From DASRSS01 sp035765515 (GTDB lineage Bacteria; Actinomycetota; Actinomycetes; Mycobacteriales; Jatrophihabitantaceae), in NCBI GenBank assembly GCA_035765515.1, contig DASTXN010000055.1, positions 1 to 10,141 on the forward strand: a stretch of DNA of 10,141 bases, read 5' to 3'. The position numbers were made by a program, and so were the translations under genes. Below the pieces are notes generated by a model. That model ran no database searches. It saw nothing but the letters and a program-made list of their open reading frames with translations, and was not told the DNA's origin. The first letter of the stretch is position 1; every line of letters begins with the position of its first letter. This document shows, one piece after another, positions 1-5,573 of this stretch.

Positions 1-138
1 CCGGCTGCTCGCTCCGGCGCTGCTGGAGAGCGCGCCGAAGCCGACGACGGTCAGCAGAACGGCGAGCAGGACCGCGACGGTGCGCGGTGCATGGCCTGGT
101 ACCGGGCGCGGCGCAGTGTGCCGCGTCGTGTTGGTCAT
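1..138 (-). CDS. Secreted or surface protein, N-terminal fragment
   Basis: The minus strand is open from an ATG at 138-136 to the window edge (46 codons). The translation begins MTNTTRHTAPRPVPGHAPRT, followed by a strongly hydrophobic stretch (residues about 21-37, VAVLLAVLLTVVGFGAL) and a small-residue segment with an A-G-A motif at 41-43. This is a basic n-region, h-region and signal-peptidase-I-like site, so the product is probably exported. A GAGG ribosome binding site lies 7 bases upstream of the ATG (146-149). The mature protein is outside the window and its function cannot be named. The ORF is short and cut, so it rests on the signal peptide and binding site. It is transcribed in the same direction as the merR gene upstream but separated by a 161-base spacer with a terminator-like hairpin, so it is probably its own transcription unit. 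Confidence 0.6.
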   Translation of the reverse strand, partial: MTNTTRHTAPRPVPGHAPRTVAVLLAVLLTVVGFGALSSSAGASSR

Positions 139-169
139 AAAGATGCCTCGGAGAATCGCGGTAGCCGCA

Positions 170-185
170 CGTTTCCCCGGAAACG
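170..185. repeat. Perfect inverted repeat, 7+2+7 bp
   Basis: CGTTTCC and GGAAACG are separated by CC. The element lies 32 bases upstream of the start codon of the secreted protein, in its probable 5' untranslated region or promoter. It could be an operator or a small RNA hairpin, though a 2-base loop is too tight for a stable RNA stem without fraying. Nothing in the sequence decides between these. Confidence 0.4.
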
Positions 186-216
186 GCACGGCGCGTGGAC
201 TTCCCCCGCCGGCGCA

Positions 217-233
217 GACTATTAAAAATAGTC
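217..233. promoter_or_regulatory. AT-rich palindrome, candidate operator/promoter region
   Basis: GACTATT-AAA-AATAGTC is a perfect 7+3+7 inverted repeat in the most AT-rich stretch of the window. On the minus strand a weak promoter reading overlaps it: TTGTCC (244-239), a 17-base spacer and TAGTCT (221-216), which would serve the secreted-protein gene starting at 138. The palindrome would then sit between the -35 and -10 boxes, as expected for an operator. The -10 match is poor and the -35 overlaps the neighbouring merR terminator-like hairpin, so the promoter part is tentative. The dyad itself is plain in the sequence. Confidence 0.4.
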
Positions 234-238
234 ATATC

Positions 239-262
239 GGACAAGTCGCCCCCGACCTGTCC
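239..262 (-). terminator. Terminator-like hairpin downstream of merR
   Basis: On the minus strand GGACAGGTCG and CGACTTGTCC pair across a GGGG loop: a 10-bp stem whose single irregular pair is a G-U wobble in the RNA of this strand. It lies 37 bases after the merR stop codon. The following bases include a run of five T about ten bases downstream, so the T tract is displaced compared with a classical intrinsic terminator. The wobble exists only in the minus-strand transcript (A-C mismatch on the other), which favours this orientation. Confidence 0.4.
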
Positions 263-299
263 ACTCATTAGATCGGCGCGAACTGCCCGAACCTGAGCG

Positions 300-719
300 C
301 TACTCCAACTCCGCCAGCCGGTCGCGGCACTGGGCGGAGACCTCGTCGATCTCGCGCAGCGTGCGGCGCAGATCTGCCTCACGGGCGCGCAGATCCGCGC
401 CGATCTCGGCCAGCCGGTCCAGCAACGTCTGCAGTTGGCGGCGCTCGGAGCTGTCGGCCCCGTCGTACATGTCCACGATCTCGCGGCACTCGCCGAGCGT
501 CATGCCGAAGCGCCGGCCACGGATGATCAGGCGCAGTCGGGCCCGGTCGCGCGCTCGGTAACGGCGGTTGGTGCCGTGCCGTTCGGGGGCGATCAGGCCC
601 TCGGCCTCGTAGAAACGCAGCGTCCGGGTGGTCACGCCGAGCTCGTCGGCAAGCTCGCGGACCGTCCAGGTCCGTTCGTTTCCGGGCGGCCCGTCCCGCG
701 CTTCCGTCGCCGTGCCCAC
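300..719 (-). CDS. MerR-family transcriptional regulator, likely of acyl-CoA catabolism
   Basis: A 139-residue DNA-binding regulator. An N-terminal winged helix-turn-helix covers about residues 17-85: WTVRELADELGVTTRTLRFYEAE, the GLIAP turn, the RRY wing, then RLRLIIRGRRFGMTLGE. A charged helix follows (about 92-138) that should form the antiparallel dimer coiled coil. The MerR metal-binding cysteine set is absent; only Cys78 and Cys131 are present. I chose the GTG at 719-717 because the next in-frame open stretch runs through the operator and antisense to fadE. The poor -10-like AATCAT ends six bases before this GTG, so the mRNA may be leaderless. The gene diverges from fadE-accD across 66 bases. 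MerR regulators of the LiuR type control branched-chain amino acid and fatty acid genes in proteobacteria and bind a related palindrome. Homology to LiuR in function is inference. Confidence 0.85.
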   Translation of the reverse strand: MGTATEARDGPPGNERTWTVRELADELGVTTRTLRFYEAEGLIAPERHGTNRRYRARDRARLRLIIRGRRFGMTLGECREIVDMYDGADSSERRQLQTLLDRLAEIGADLRAREADLRRTLREIDEVSAQCRDRLAELE

Positions 720-730
720 CGCGTTATGAT
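702..730 (+). promoter_or_regulatory. Candidate fadE promoter
   Basis: TATGAT at 725-730 matches five of six bases of the -10 consensus. TTCCGT at 702-707 is a weak -35 box at a 17-base spacing. Transcription would begin around 737, just before the 740-755 palindrome, so a bound regulator would cover the start site and early transcribed region. This geometry suits a repressor better than a classical MerR activator, which binds within a long spacer. Confidence 0.3.
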
Positions 731-739
731 TGCCTGACG

Positions 740-755
740 TTGACGTTAACGTCAA
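740..755. promoter_or_regulatory. Perfect 16-bp palindrome TTGACGTTAACGTCAA, probable MerR operator
   Basis: The 16 bases are fully self-complementary and lie in the short spacer between the divergent merR (start 719) and fadE (start 786). An extra TGACGT half-site at 735-740 abuts it as a direct repeat. The ACGT-(TA)-ACGT core resembles the palindromes described for LiuR-type MerR regulators of branched-chain amino acid and fatty acid breakdown (remembered, not searched). On the minus strand the distal arm also supplies a TTGACG -35-like box for merR, so autoregulation is likely. Confidence 0.75.
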
Positions 756-785
756 GCGGCTGCACGCCGAGAAGGAGCGCCCCGC

Positions 786-1937
786 ATGTCCTTCGAGTTG
801 TCCCCCGAGCACGAGGCCTTCCGCGCAGTCGTCCGCGACTTCGCCGAGCGGGAGGTCGCGCCGCACGTGGCCGGCTGGGACCGCGAGCATCACTTCCCGG
901 TCGAGGTGGTGCACGCGATGGGCGAGCTCGGCCTGTTCGGTCTGGTGGTGCCCGAGGAGTACGGCGGCAGCGGAGGTGACTTCACCTCGCTCTGTGTGGC
1001 GATCGAGGAGCTCGGCCGGGTCGACCAGTCGATCGGCATCACCCTCGAGGCGGGCGTCGGCCTGGGCATCAACCCGATCCTGAGCTACGGCACCGAGGAG
1101 CAGAAGCAGTGCTGGCTGCCGGACCTGGTCAGTGGCCGGCGCCTGGCCGCGTTCGGCCTCACCGAACCGGAGGCCGGCTCGGACGCCGGCGCCACCAAGA
1201 CGCGCGCGGTCCGAGACGGGGGAGAGTGGGTGATCAACGGCGCGAAGTCGTTCATCACCAACTCCGGCACCTCGATCACGTCCATCGTCACCGTCACCGC
1301 GAAGACAGGCGACCGTGAGATCTCGACGATCATGATCCCGAGCGGCACGCCGGGATTCGTCGTCGAACCGGCCTACAACAAGCTCGGCTGGCACATCTCC
1401 GATACGCACGGCCTCGCGTTCGACGACTGCCGGGTGCCGGTCGAGAACCTGCTGGGCACGCGTGGCAAGGGCTTCGCGCAGTTCCTCGCCGTCCTGGACG
1501 ACGGGCGCATCGCCATCGCGGCACTCGCCGTCGGACTGGCGCAGGCATGCCTGGACCACTCGGTGCGGTACGCGTCCGAGCGGCACACGTTCGGGGCGCC
1601 GATCGCGTCGCGCCAGGCGGTCGCGTTCTCGCTATCGGACCTGGCCGTCTCCGTGGAGGCGGCGCGCATGCTCACCTACAAGGCCGCCGCGCTCAAGGAC
1701 GCCGGTCGGCCCGCGGCCGAGATCAAGCAGGCGGCGGCGATCGCGAAGCTGTACTCGACCGAGGCCGCCGTCACCGCCACGCGCACCGCGACGCAGGTCT
1801 TCGGTGGAAACGGGTTCATGGAGGAGTTTCCGGTGGCGCGCTTCTACCGCGACGCCAAGATCCTGGAGATCGGCGAGGGGACGTCCGAGGTGCAGCGCAT
1901 GGTGATCGCCCGCGGCCTCGGGTTGCCGGTCTCATGA
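786..1937 (+). CDS. Acyl-CoA dehydrogenase (FAD-dependent, FadE type)
   Basis: A 383-residue protein of normal family length that oxidises an acyl-CoA to the 2-enoyl-CoA, passing electrons from FAD to electron-transfer flavoprotein in the cytoplasm. The N-terminal helical domain covers about 1-115. The FAD and substrate motif GLTEPEAGSDAGATKTRAV is at 124-142, with NGAKSFITNSGT at 151-162. The C-terminal helical domain contains RYASERHTFGAPIASRQAV (261-279) and FGGNGFMEEFPVARFYRDAK (339-358). The catalytic base is expected to be Glu364 in GEGTSEVQR, the position used by short- and medium-chain and short/branched-chain enzymes. The alternative isovaleryl-CoA dehydrogenase site is Gly240 (DDGRIAIA). 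AAGGAG (772-777) lies 8 bases before the ATG. It heads an operon with accD and the epsilon-like gene under the divergent MerR regulator. The context suggests a short or branched acyl-CoA; the exact substrate is not visible. Confidence 0.93.
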   Translation: MSFELSPEHEAFRAVVRDFAEREVAPHVAGWDREHHFPVEVVHAMGELGLFGLVVPEEYGGSGGDFTSLCVAIEELGRVDQSIGITLEAGVGLGINPILSYGTEEQKQCWLPDLVSGRRLAAFGLTEPEAGSDAGATKTRAVRDGGEWVINGAKSFITNSGTSITSIVTVTAKTGDREISTIMIPSGTPGFVVEPAYNKLGWHISDTHGLAFDDCRVPVENLLGTRGKGFAQFLAVLDDGRIAIAALAVGLAQACLDHSVRYASERHTFGAPIASRQAVAFSLSDLAVSVEAARMLTYKAAALKDAGRPAAEIKQAAAIAKLYSTEAAVTATRTATQVFGGNGFMEEFPVARFYRDAKILEIGEGTSEVQRMVIARGLGLPVS

Positions 1938-2014
1938 GCGGACGGAGTGAGCTCATCAATAGGCACAGCGCGCTTGGAGCGTCGCGCCGGCCCGAGGGAC
2001 GAGGGCCGGCGTGA
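1932..2014 (+). repeat. Intergenic dyad element filling the fadE-accD junction
   Basis: The whole fadE-accD spacer is built of dyads. ATGAGC (1934-1939, containing the fadE stop) pairs with GCTCAT (1951-1956). CGCCGGCCC (1985-1993) and GGGCCGGCG (2003-2011) form a perfect 9-bp GC stem with a 9-base loop GAGGGACGA; its last G is the first base of the accD GTG start. The purine-rich ribosome binding site candidates lie in the loop. A shorter relative is at 8969-9018: both begin TCATG...GACGGAG(T/C)GA and end with a GCC...CGA...GAG...GGC(A/G)TGA dyad. This looks like a REP-type intergenic family, but copy number elsewhere cannot be judged here. Confidence 0.5.
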
Positions 2015-3531
2015 GCGATGAACAGATCCGGGCCGCGCGCACGTCGACGCTCACGCCACCGGAGAAGGCCGCCGCGAAGCTGGCCGCGCAGGGCAAGCTC
2101 TACGTGCGCGACCGCATCGCGCTCCTGCTCGACGAGGACACGTTCGTCGAGGACGGCCAGCTCGCCAACGCGCTGGCCCCGGGGCTGCCGGCCGACGGCG
2201 TGGTCACCGGCCAGGGCCTGGTGGACGGGCGGCCCGTGCTGGTCGTGGCGAACGACCCGACCGTCAAGGCCGGCTCCTGGGGTGCGCGCACCGTCGAGAA
2301 GATCATCCGGGTCACCGAGCGCGCCCTCACCGAGGAACTGCCGATCTTCTGGCTGATCGACTCGGCCGGCGCGCGCATCACCGACCAGGTCGCGCTGTTC
2401 CCCGGACGCCGCGGCGCCGGGCGCATCTTCCACAACCAGGTGGCGCTGTCCGGCAAGGTGCCGCAGATCTGTTGCCTGTTCGGCCCGTCCGCCGCGGGCG
2501 GCGCCTACATCCCGGCGTTCTGCGACATCGTGATCATGGTCGAGGGCAACGCCTCGATGTACCTGGGATCGCCGCGCATGGCCGAGATGGTCGTCGGCGA
2601 GAAGGTCACCCTGGAGCAGATGGGCGGCGCGCGCATGCACGCCTCGGTCTCCGGCTGCGGCGACAACCTCGCCGCCGACGACGCGGACGCGATCGAGCAG
2701 GCCAAGCTGTTCTTCTCGTACCTGCCGACGTGCTGGCGCGAACCGGCCCCGGACGCCGAGCCGGAGCCGCCTGCGGTCGTCCTCGCGGACGACGTGGTGC
2801 CGGCCGCGGAGTCCGTCCCGTTCGACATGCACGACGTGATCGAGGGGCTGGTCGACGCGGACTCGTTCTTCGAGGTCAAGCCGCTGTTCGCCGGCGAGCT
2901 GATCACCGGCCTGGCCCGCATCGACGGCCAGCCGGTCGGTGTCGTCGCGAACAACTCGGCCGTGCGCGGCGGAGTGCTGTTCGTCGACTCCGCGGACAAG
3001 GCCGCCCGGTTCATCTGGCTCTGCGACGCGTTCAACGTCCCGTTGCTGTACCTCGCGGACGTCCCCGGCTTCATGATCGGCAGCGAGGTCGAGCGGCAGG
3101 GCATCATCCGGCACGGCGCGAAGATGATCACCGCTGTGTCCGAGGCGACGGTCCCGCAGGTGTCGGTGATGGTGCGCAAGGCCTACGGCGCCGGCCTGTA
3201 CGCGATGGACGGCCCGGGGTTCATGCCGGACGCGTGCATCGCGCTGCCGACGGCCAAGATCGCGGTGATGGGCCCGGAGGCGGCCGTCAACGCCGTCTAC
3301 GCGAACAAGATCGCGGAAATCGACGACCCCGACGAGCGGGCCGAGTTCATCTCCGCGCGCCGCGCCGAGTACGAGCAGGACGTCGACCTGCTGCGCCTCG
3401 CATCCGACCTGGTGCTCGACGTGATCATCGAGCCGAGCGAACTGCGCGCAGAACTCGTCCGCCGCTACGCCGTGCTGGTCGGCAAGTCCCGCGAGCGCGC
3501 GGCCAAGCACCACGGCGTCCCCCCGGTCTGA
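2011..3531 (+). CDS. accD: Acyl-CoA carboxylase carboxyltransferase (beta) subunit
   Basis: A 506-residue biotin-dependent carboxyltransferase that moves CO2 from carboxybiotin to an acyl-CoA. The length is normal for this family. The N-terminal crotonase-fold half (about 29-260) carries the oxyanion motif GPSAAGGAYIPAF (158-170) and YLGSPRMAEMVVGEKVT (184-200). The C-terminal half (about 270-490) has ANNSAVRGG (313-321), LYLADVPGFMIG (346-357) and the second oxyanion motif KAYGAGLYAMDG (390-401). These motifs look closer to the AccD1/AccD2 and methylcrotonyl-CoA carboxylase group than to PccB/AccD5, whose second motif reads AYGGAY; this comparison is from memory. The start is GTG at 2011, inside a hairpin whose loop holds the ribosome binding site. 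It sits between fadE and an epsilon-like gene. No biotin carboxylase/carrier subunit is in the window. Substrate is unknown; a branched or unsaturated acyl-CoA is likely. Confidence 0.93.
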   Translation: MSDEQIRAARTSTLTPPEKAAAKLAAQGKLYVRDRIALLLDEDTFVEDGQLANALAPGLPADGVVTGQGLVDGRPVLVVANDPTVKAGSWGARTVEKIIRVTERALTEELPIFWLIDSAGARITDQVALFPGRRGAGRIFHNQVALSGKVPQICCLFGPSAAGGAYIPAFCDIVIMVEGNASMYLGSPRMAEMVVGEKVTLEQMGGARMHASVSGCGDNLAADDADAIEQAKLFFSYLPTCWREPAPDAEPEPPAVVLADDVVPAAESVPFDMHDVIEGLVDADSFFEVKPLFAGELITGLARIDGQPVGVVANNSAVRGGVLFVDSADKAARFIWLCDAFNVPLLYLADVPGFMIGSEVERQGIIRHGAKMITAVSEATVPQVSVMVRKAYGAGLYAMDGPGFMPDACIALPTAKIAVMGPEAAVNAVYANKIAEIDDPDERAEFISARRAEYEQDVDLLRLASDLVLDVIIEPSELRAELVRRYAVLVGKSRERAAKHHGVPPV

Positions 3532-3551
3532 ACGCGAGGCGGAGGGGTGAG

Positions 3552-3725
3552 ATGACCGACATCGAGGTGCGCGGCGGCGCCACCGACGAGGAGCTCGCAG
3601 CGGTGCTGGCCGCGCTCGTCAGTGGCGGACGGCGCCCCGAGACGGGCCACGAGGACGACGGTTATGCGCGCTGGCGGCGGGGACGCCGGCAGGCGCTGTC
3701 CGGCCGGTTCCTGGCAAGAAGGTAA
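3552..3725 (+). CDS. accE: Probable acyl-CoA carboxylase epsilon subunit
   Basis: A 57-residue ORF (MTDIEVRGGATDEELAAVLA...) that starts 20 bases after the accD stop behind a strong GGAGGGG (3541-3547). An acidic, alanine/leucine-rich helix (about 10-23, DEELAAVLAALV) is followed by a polar linker and a basic C-terminus with one tryptophan (YARWRRGRRQAL, 44-55). This matches the layout of the small epsilon subunits of actinobacterial acyl-CoA carboxylases, which bind and stabilise the beta subunit and are usually encoded just after it. Position and composition carry the call, since such proteins are short and diverge fast. It is probably the last gene of the fadE operon. It could instead be an unrelated small protein translated with accD. 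Confidence 0.65.
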   Translation: MTDIEVRGGATDEELAAVLAALVSGGRRPETGHEDDGYARWRRGRRQALSGRFLARR

Positions 3726-3788
3726 CAACGTGCTAACGGTCCGGACTTGCTGGCCGATACTGGGCGCGACCCCCGCACGAATCGCCGC

Positions 3789-3806
3789 AAGTTCCGGGAA
3801 GTTCCG
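3789..3806. repeat. Direct repeat AAGTTCCG with 10-bp period
   Basis: AAGTTCCG occurs at 3789-3796 and 3799-3806, separated by GG, just before the ABC ATPase start codon at 3810. A spacing of one helical turn is typical of tandem sites for a dimeric regulator such as a response regulator. The GGGAA inside the repeat is also the only weak ribosome binding site, so the repeat may instead be chance or part of the leader. The 84-base gap after the epsilon-like gene also holds a GATACT (3756-3761) that could be a -10 box without a good -35. Confidence 0.35.
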
Positions 3807-3809
3807 CAC

Positions 3810-4769
3810 ATGATCGAAGTTCGTGGCCTGACCAAGCGGTTCCGTGGGCGGGCGGCCGTCGAGGACCTCACCTTCAGCGTCCAGCCCGGCACCGTCACCG
3901 GATTCCTCGGCCCGAACGGCAGCGGCAAGACCACGACCGCGCGGATGATTCTCGGCCTCACCCAGCCGGACGCCGGCACCGCCACCATCGGCGGCCACTG
4001 CTACCGCGACCTGCCGCACCCGCTGCGCGAGATCGGGGCACTGATCAATCCCGGCGCCGTGAACCCGGCCCGCTCCGCGCTGGATCACCTGCGCTGGCTG
4101 GCCGCGGCCAACCGGATCCCGGCCGCGCGCGCCGAGACCGTACTGGCCCAGGTCGGGCTTGATGCCGTGGCGGACCGCCGGGTCGGCGCGTTCTCGCTCG
4201 GTATGCGCCAGCGGCTCGGTATCGCGGCGGCACTGATCGGCGACCCGGCCGTGTTGCTGCTGGACGAGCCCATCAACGGCCTGGATCCCGAGGGCATCCG
4301 CTGGATCCGGACCTTTATGCAGTCGCTTGCGGCCGAGGGGCGCACCGTTCTGGTCTCCAGCCACCTGATGAGCGAGATGGCGCTCACCGCCAGCGAGCTG
4401 ATCGTCATCGGTCGCGGCAGGCTGGTCGCCGCCGAGAGCGTGGCGAGCTTCACCGCGCGCGTCGACAGCTCGGTTCGCGTGCGCACCCCGCAGCTGGACG
4501 TCCTTGCCGCGGCGCTGACAACCGAGGGCGCGACGGTCTGGCGCGAGAACGACACGCTGGACGTCGTCGGCCTGCCGATCGAGCAGATCGGCGCGGTCGC
4601 CGCAAACATCGGTGCGGTGCTGTACGAGCTCTCGCCGCAGCAGGCCTCCTTGGAGGACGCGTTCATGCACCTCACCTCGGCCGAGTGCGAGTACGTCGTC
4701 GAACAGGTGCCGGCCACCGAGGTCACCGGTCTCGAGGAAGTCACCGGCCTCGAGGAACTTGCCGCATGA
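3810..4769 (+). CDS. ABC transporter ATP-binding protein (ABC-2 exporter type)
   Basis: A 319-residue ATPase that would power the membrane partner encoded next. Walker A is GPNGSGKTT (34-42), the signature motif FSLGMRQR (128-135), Walker B VLLLDEP (148-154), and the switch histidine is His185 in VSSH. The Q-loop region reads GALINPGAVNP (76-86), resembling the LIE-P form of BcrA-like and other antibiotic or peptide export ATPases, with Asn in place of Glu. A C-terminal extension (about 215-319) follows, as in that group. I chose the ATG at 3810 because MIEVRGLTKRF is the usual family start; an in-frame ATG at 3747 would add 21 atypical residues. The stop overlaps the permease start (ATGA). 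Its tail carries a duplicated EVTGLE unit. The substrate is unknown; a small toxic compound or lipid is possible. Confidence 0.92.
   Translation: MIEVRGLTKRFRGRAAVEDLTFSVQPGTVTGFLGPNGSGKTTTARMILGLTQPDAGTATIGGHCYRDLPHPLREIGALINPGAVNPARSALDHLRWLAAANRIPAARAETVLAQVGLDAVADRRVGAFSLGMRQRLGIAAALIGDPAVLLLDEPINGLDPEGIRWIRTFMQSLAAEGRTVLVSSHLMSEMALTASELIVIGRGRLVAAESVASFTARVDSSVRVRTPQLDVLAAALTTEGATVWRENDTLDVVGLPIEQIGAVAANIGAVLYELSPQQASLEDAFMHLTSAECEYVVEQVPATEVTGLEEVTGLEELAA
4719..4754 (+). repeat. In-frame 18-bp tandem repeat in the ATPase tail
   Basis: Two 18-base units (4719-4736 and 4737-4754) each encode EVTGLE. They differ at two bases, GAG/GAA and GGT/GGC, both synonymous. The repeat lies 15 codons before the stop, in the region after the ATPase fold. 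Either selection keeps the amino acids while the DNA drifts, or the duplication is fairly recent. Confidence 0.8.
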
Positions 4770-5530
4770 GCTCGATCGCGATGGAGTGGACGAAGCTGCT
4801 CCCGCTGCACAAGACCTCGCGCACGGTCGCGAGTGCCGTGGCCCTGGCGGTCGCCGTGAGCGGGCTGCTGTCGCTGGCGATGGCCGCGAACGCAGGACAG
4901 ATGACGCACGATGCCCGTGCCCGGTTCGACTCGATCGGCATCGCGCTGCAGGGTGTCAACGCCGCCGTGCTCGTGGTCGGCGTGTTCGGCGTGCTGTGCG
5001 TGACCCGCGAGTACTCCACCGGAATGATCACGACCACGTTCCTGGCCCAGCCGTCGCGGCTGCGCGTGCTGGCGGCCAAGCTCGGCACGCACGCCGCGGT
5101 AGCGGGTGTTGCCGCCGCGCTGACCTGTGCTGCGTCGTACGCGATCGGCCAGGCCGTGCTCGGTACCGGTGGCCTGTCGGTCGGCTGGGGTGCGCACCGG
5201 GTCGGGGCCGCGCTCGCCGGCGGGGCGATCTATCTCGTTCTCTCGTGCGCGTGGGGCGTCGGCATCGGTGCGCTCACCCGGTCCTCGTCCAGCGGGATCA
5301 CCTGGTTGGCCTCGCTGCTGGTCGTCGCGCCGGTGATCGTGCAGATCCTTCCGGACAGCGTCCTGCACGTGGTCGGCCCGTGGCTGCCGTCCCAGATCGG
5401 GATGAGCGCGACGGCCGGGCATGCGATCCCGAACTCGTTCAGCCCGTGGACGGGACTGGCGGTGCTGGCCGGGTACGTCGTGCTGACCCTCGCCGCAGGG
5501 GCTTGGCGGATGGTGCGCACCGATCCGTGA
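4766..5530 (+). CDS. ABC transporter permease, six-helix (ABC-2 type)
   Basis: A 254-residue integral membrane protein with about six predicted helices: 21-41, 58-80, 108-130, 145-170, 178-195 and 229-248. The cytoplasmic N-terminus, MSSIAMEWTKLLPLHKTSRT, has the M-E-W-T-K-L-style start common in these single-fold permeases. The loop VTREYSTGMITTTFLAQPSR (79-98) between helices 2 and 3 is the family's R-E-(Y/F)-(x)-G-T-like stretch that contacts the ATPase. The start codon is ATG 4766, overlapping the ATPase stop by four bases, so the two are translationally coupled and form one exporter, probably as a dimer of each. Length and topology are normal. Transport direction is inferred as export from family; the substrate cannot be predicted. 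Confidence 0.88.
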   Translation: MSSIAMEWTKLLPLHKTSRTVASAVALAVAVSGLLSLAMAANAGQMTHDARARFDSIGIALQGVNAAVLVVGVFGVLCVTREYSTGMITTTFLAQPSRLRVLAAKLGTHAAVAGVAAALTCAASYAIGQAVLGTGGLSVGWGAHRVGAALAGGAIYLVLSCAWGVGIGALTRSSSSGITWLASLLVVAPVIVQILPDSVLHVVGPWLPSQIGMSATAGHAIPNSFSPWTGLAVLAGYVVLTLAAGAWRMVRTDP

Positions 5531-5531
5531 C

Positions 5532-5561
5532 CGCATGCCCGCGAGATGCGCGGGCGATGCG
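5532..5561 (+). terminator. Strong hairpin after the permease gene
   Basis: CGCAT-GCCCGCG (5532-5543) pairs with CGCGGGC-g-ATGCG (5549-5561) around an AGATG loop: 12 base pairs with one bulged G. It starts one base after the permease stop TGA. There is no T tract, so if it terminates it would be the GC-rich type without U-run often proposed for actinobacteria. It also contains the in-frame ATG at 5535, making that a poor start for the cyclase and favouring GTG 5574. Confidence 0.5.
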
Positions 5562-5573
5562 ACGATTGGCGGC

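Noticed and set aside
139..190. ECF sigma-factor promoter reading (GGAAAC) on the minus strand
   Set aside because: GGAAAC is part of the 170-185 dyad and no convincing -10 partner follows at 16-19 bases.
720..1586. N-terminal extension of the MerR ORF
   Set aside because: The open frame runs antisense through fadE and the operator; the MerR domain begins right after the GTG at 719.
1816..3513. Minus-strand ORF of 565 codons
   Set aside because: It is antisense to accD and has no recognisable domain.
5535..5573. ATG 5535 as cyclase start
   Set aside because: It lies within a 12-bp hairpin directly after the permease stop and would add 13 residues unlike a cyclase N-terminus; GTG 5574 is preferred, though not proven.
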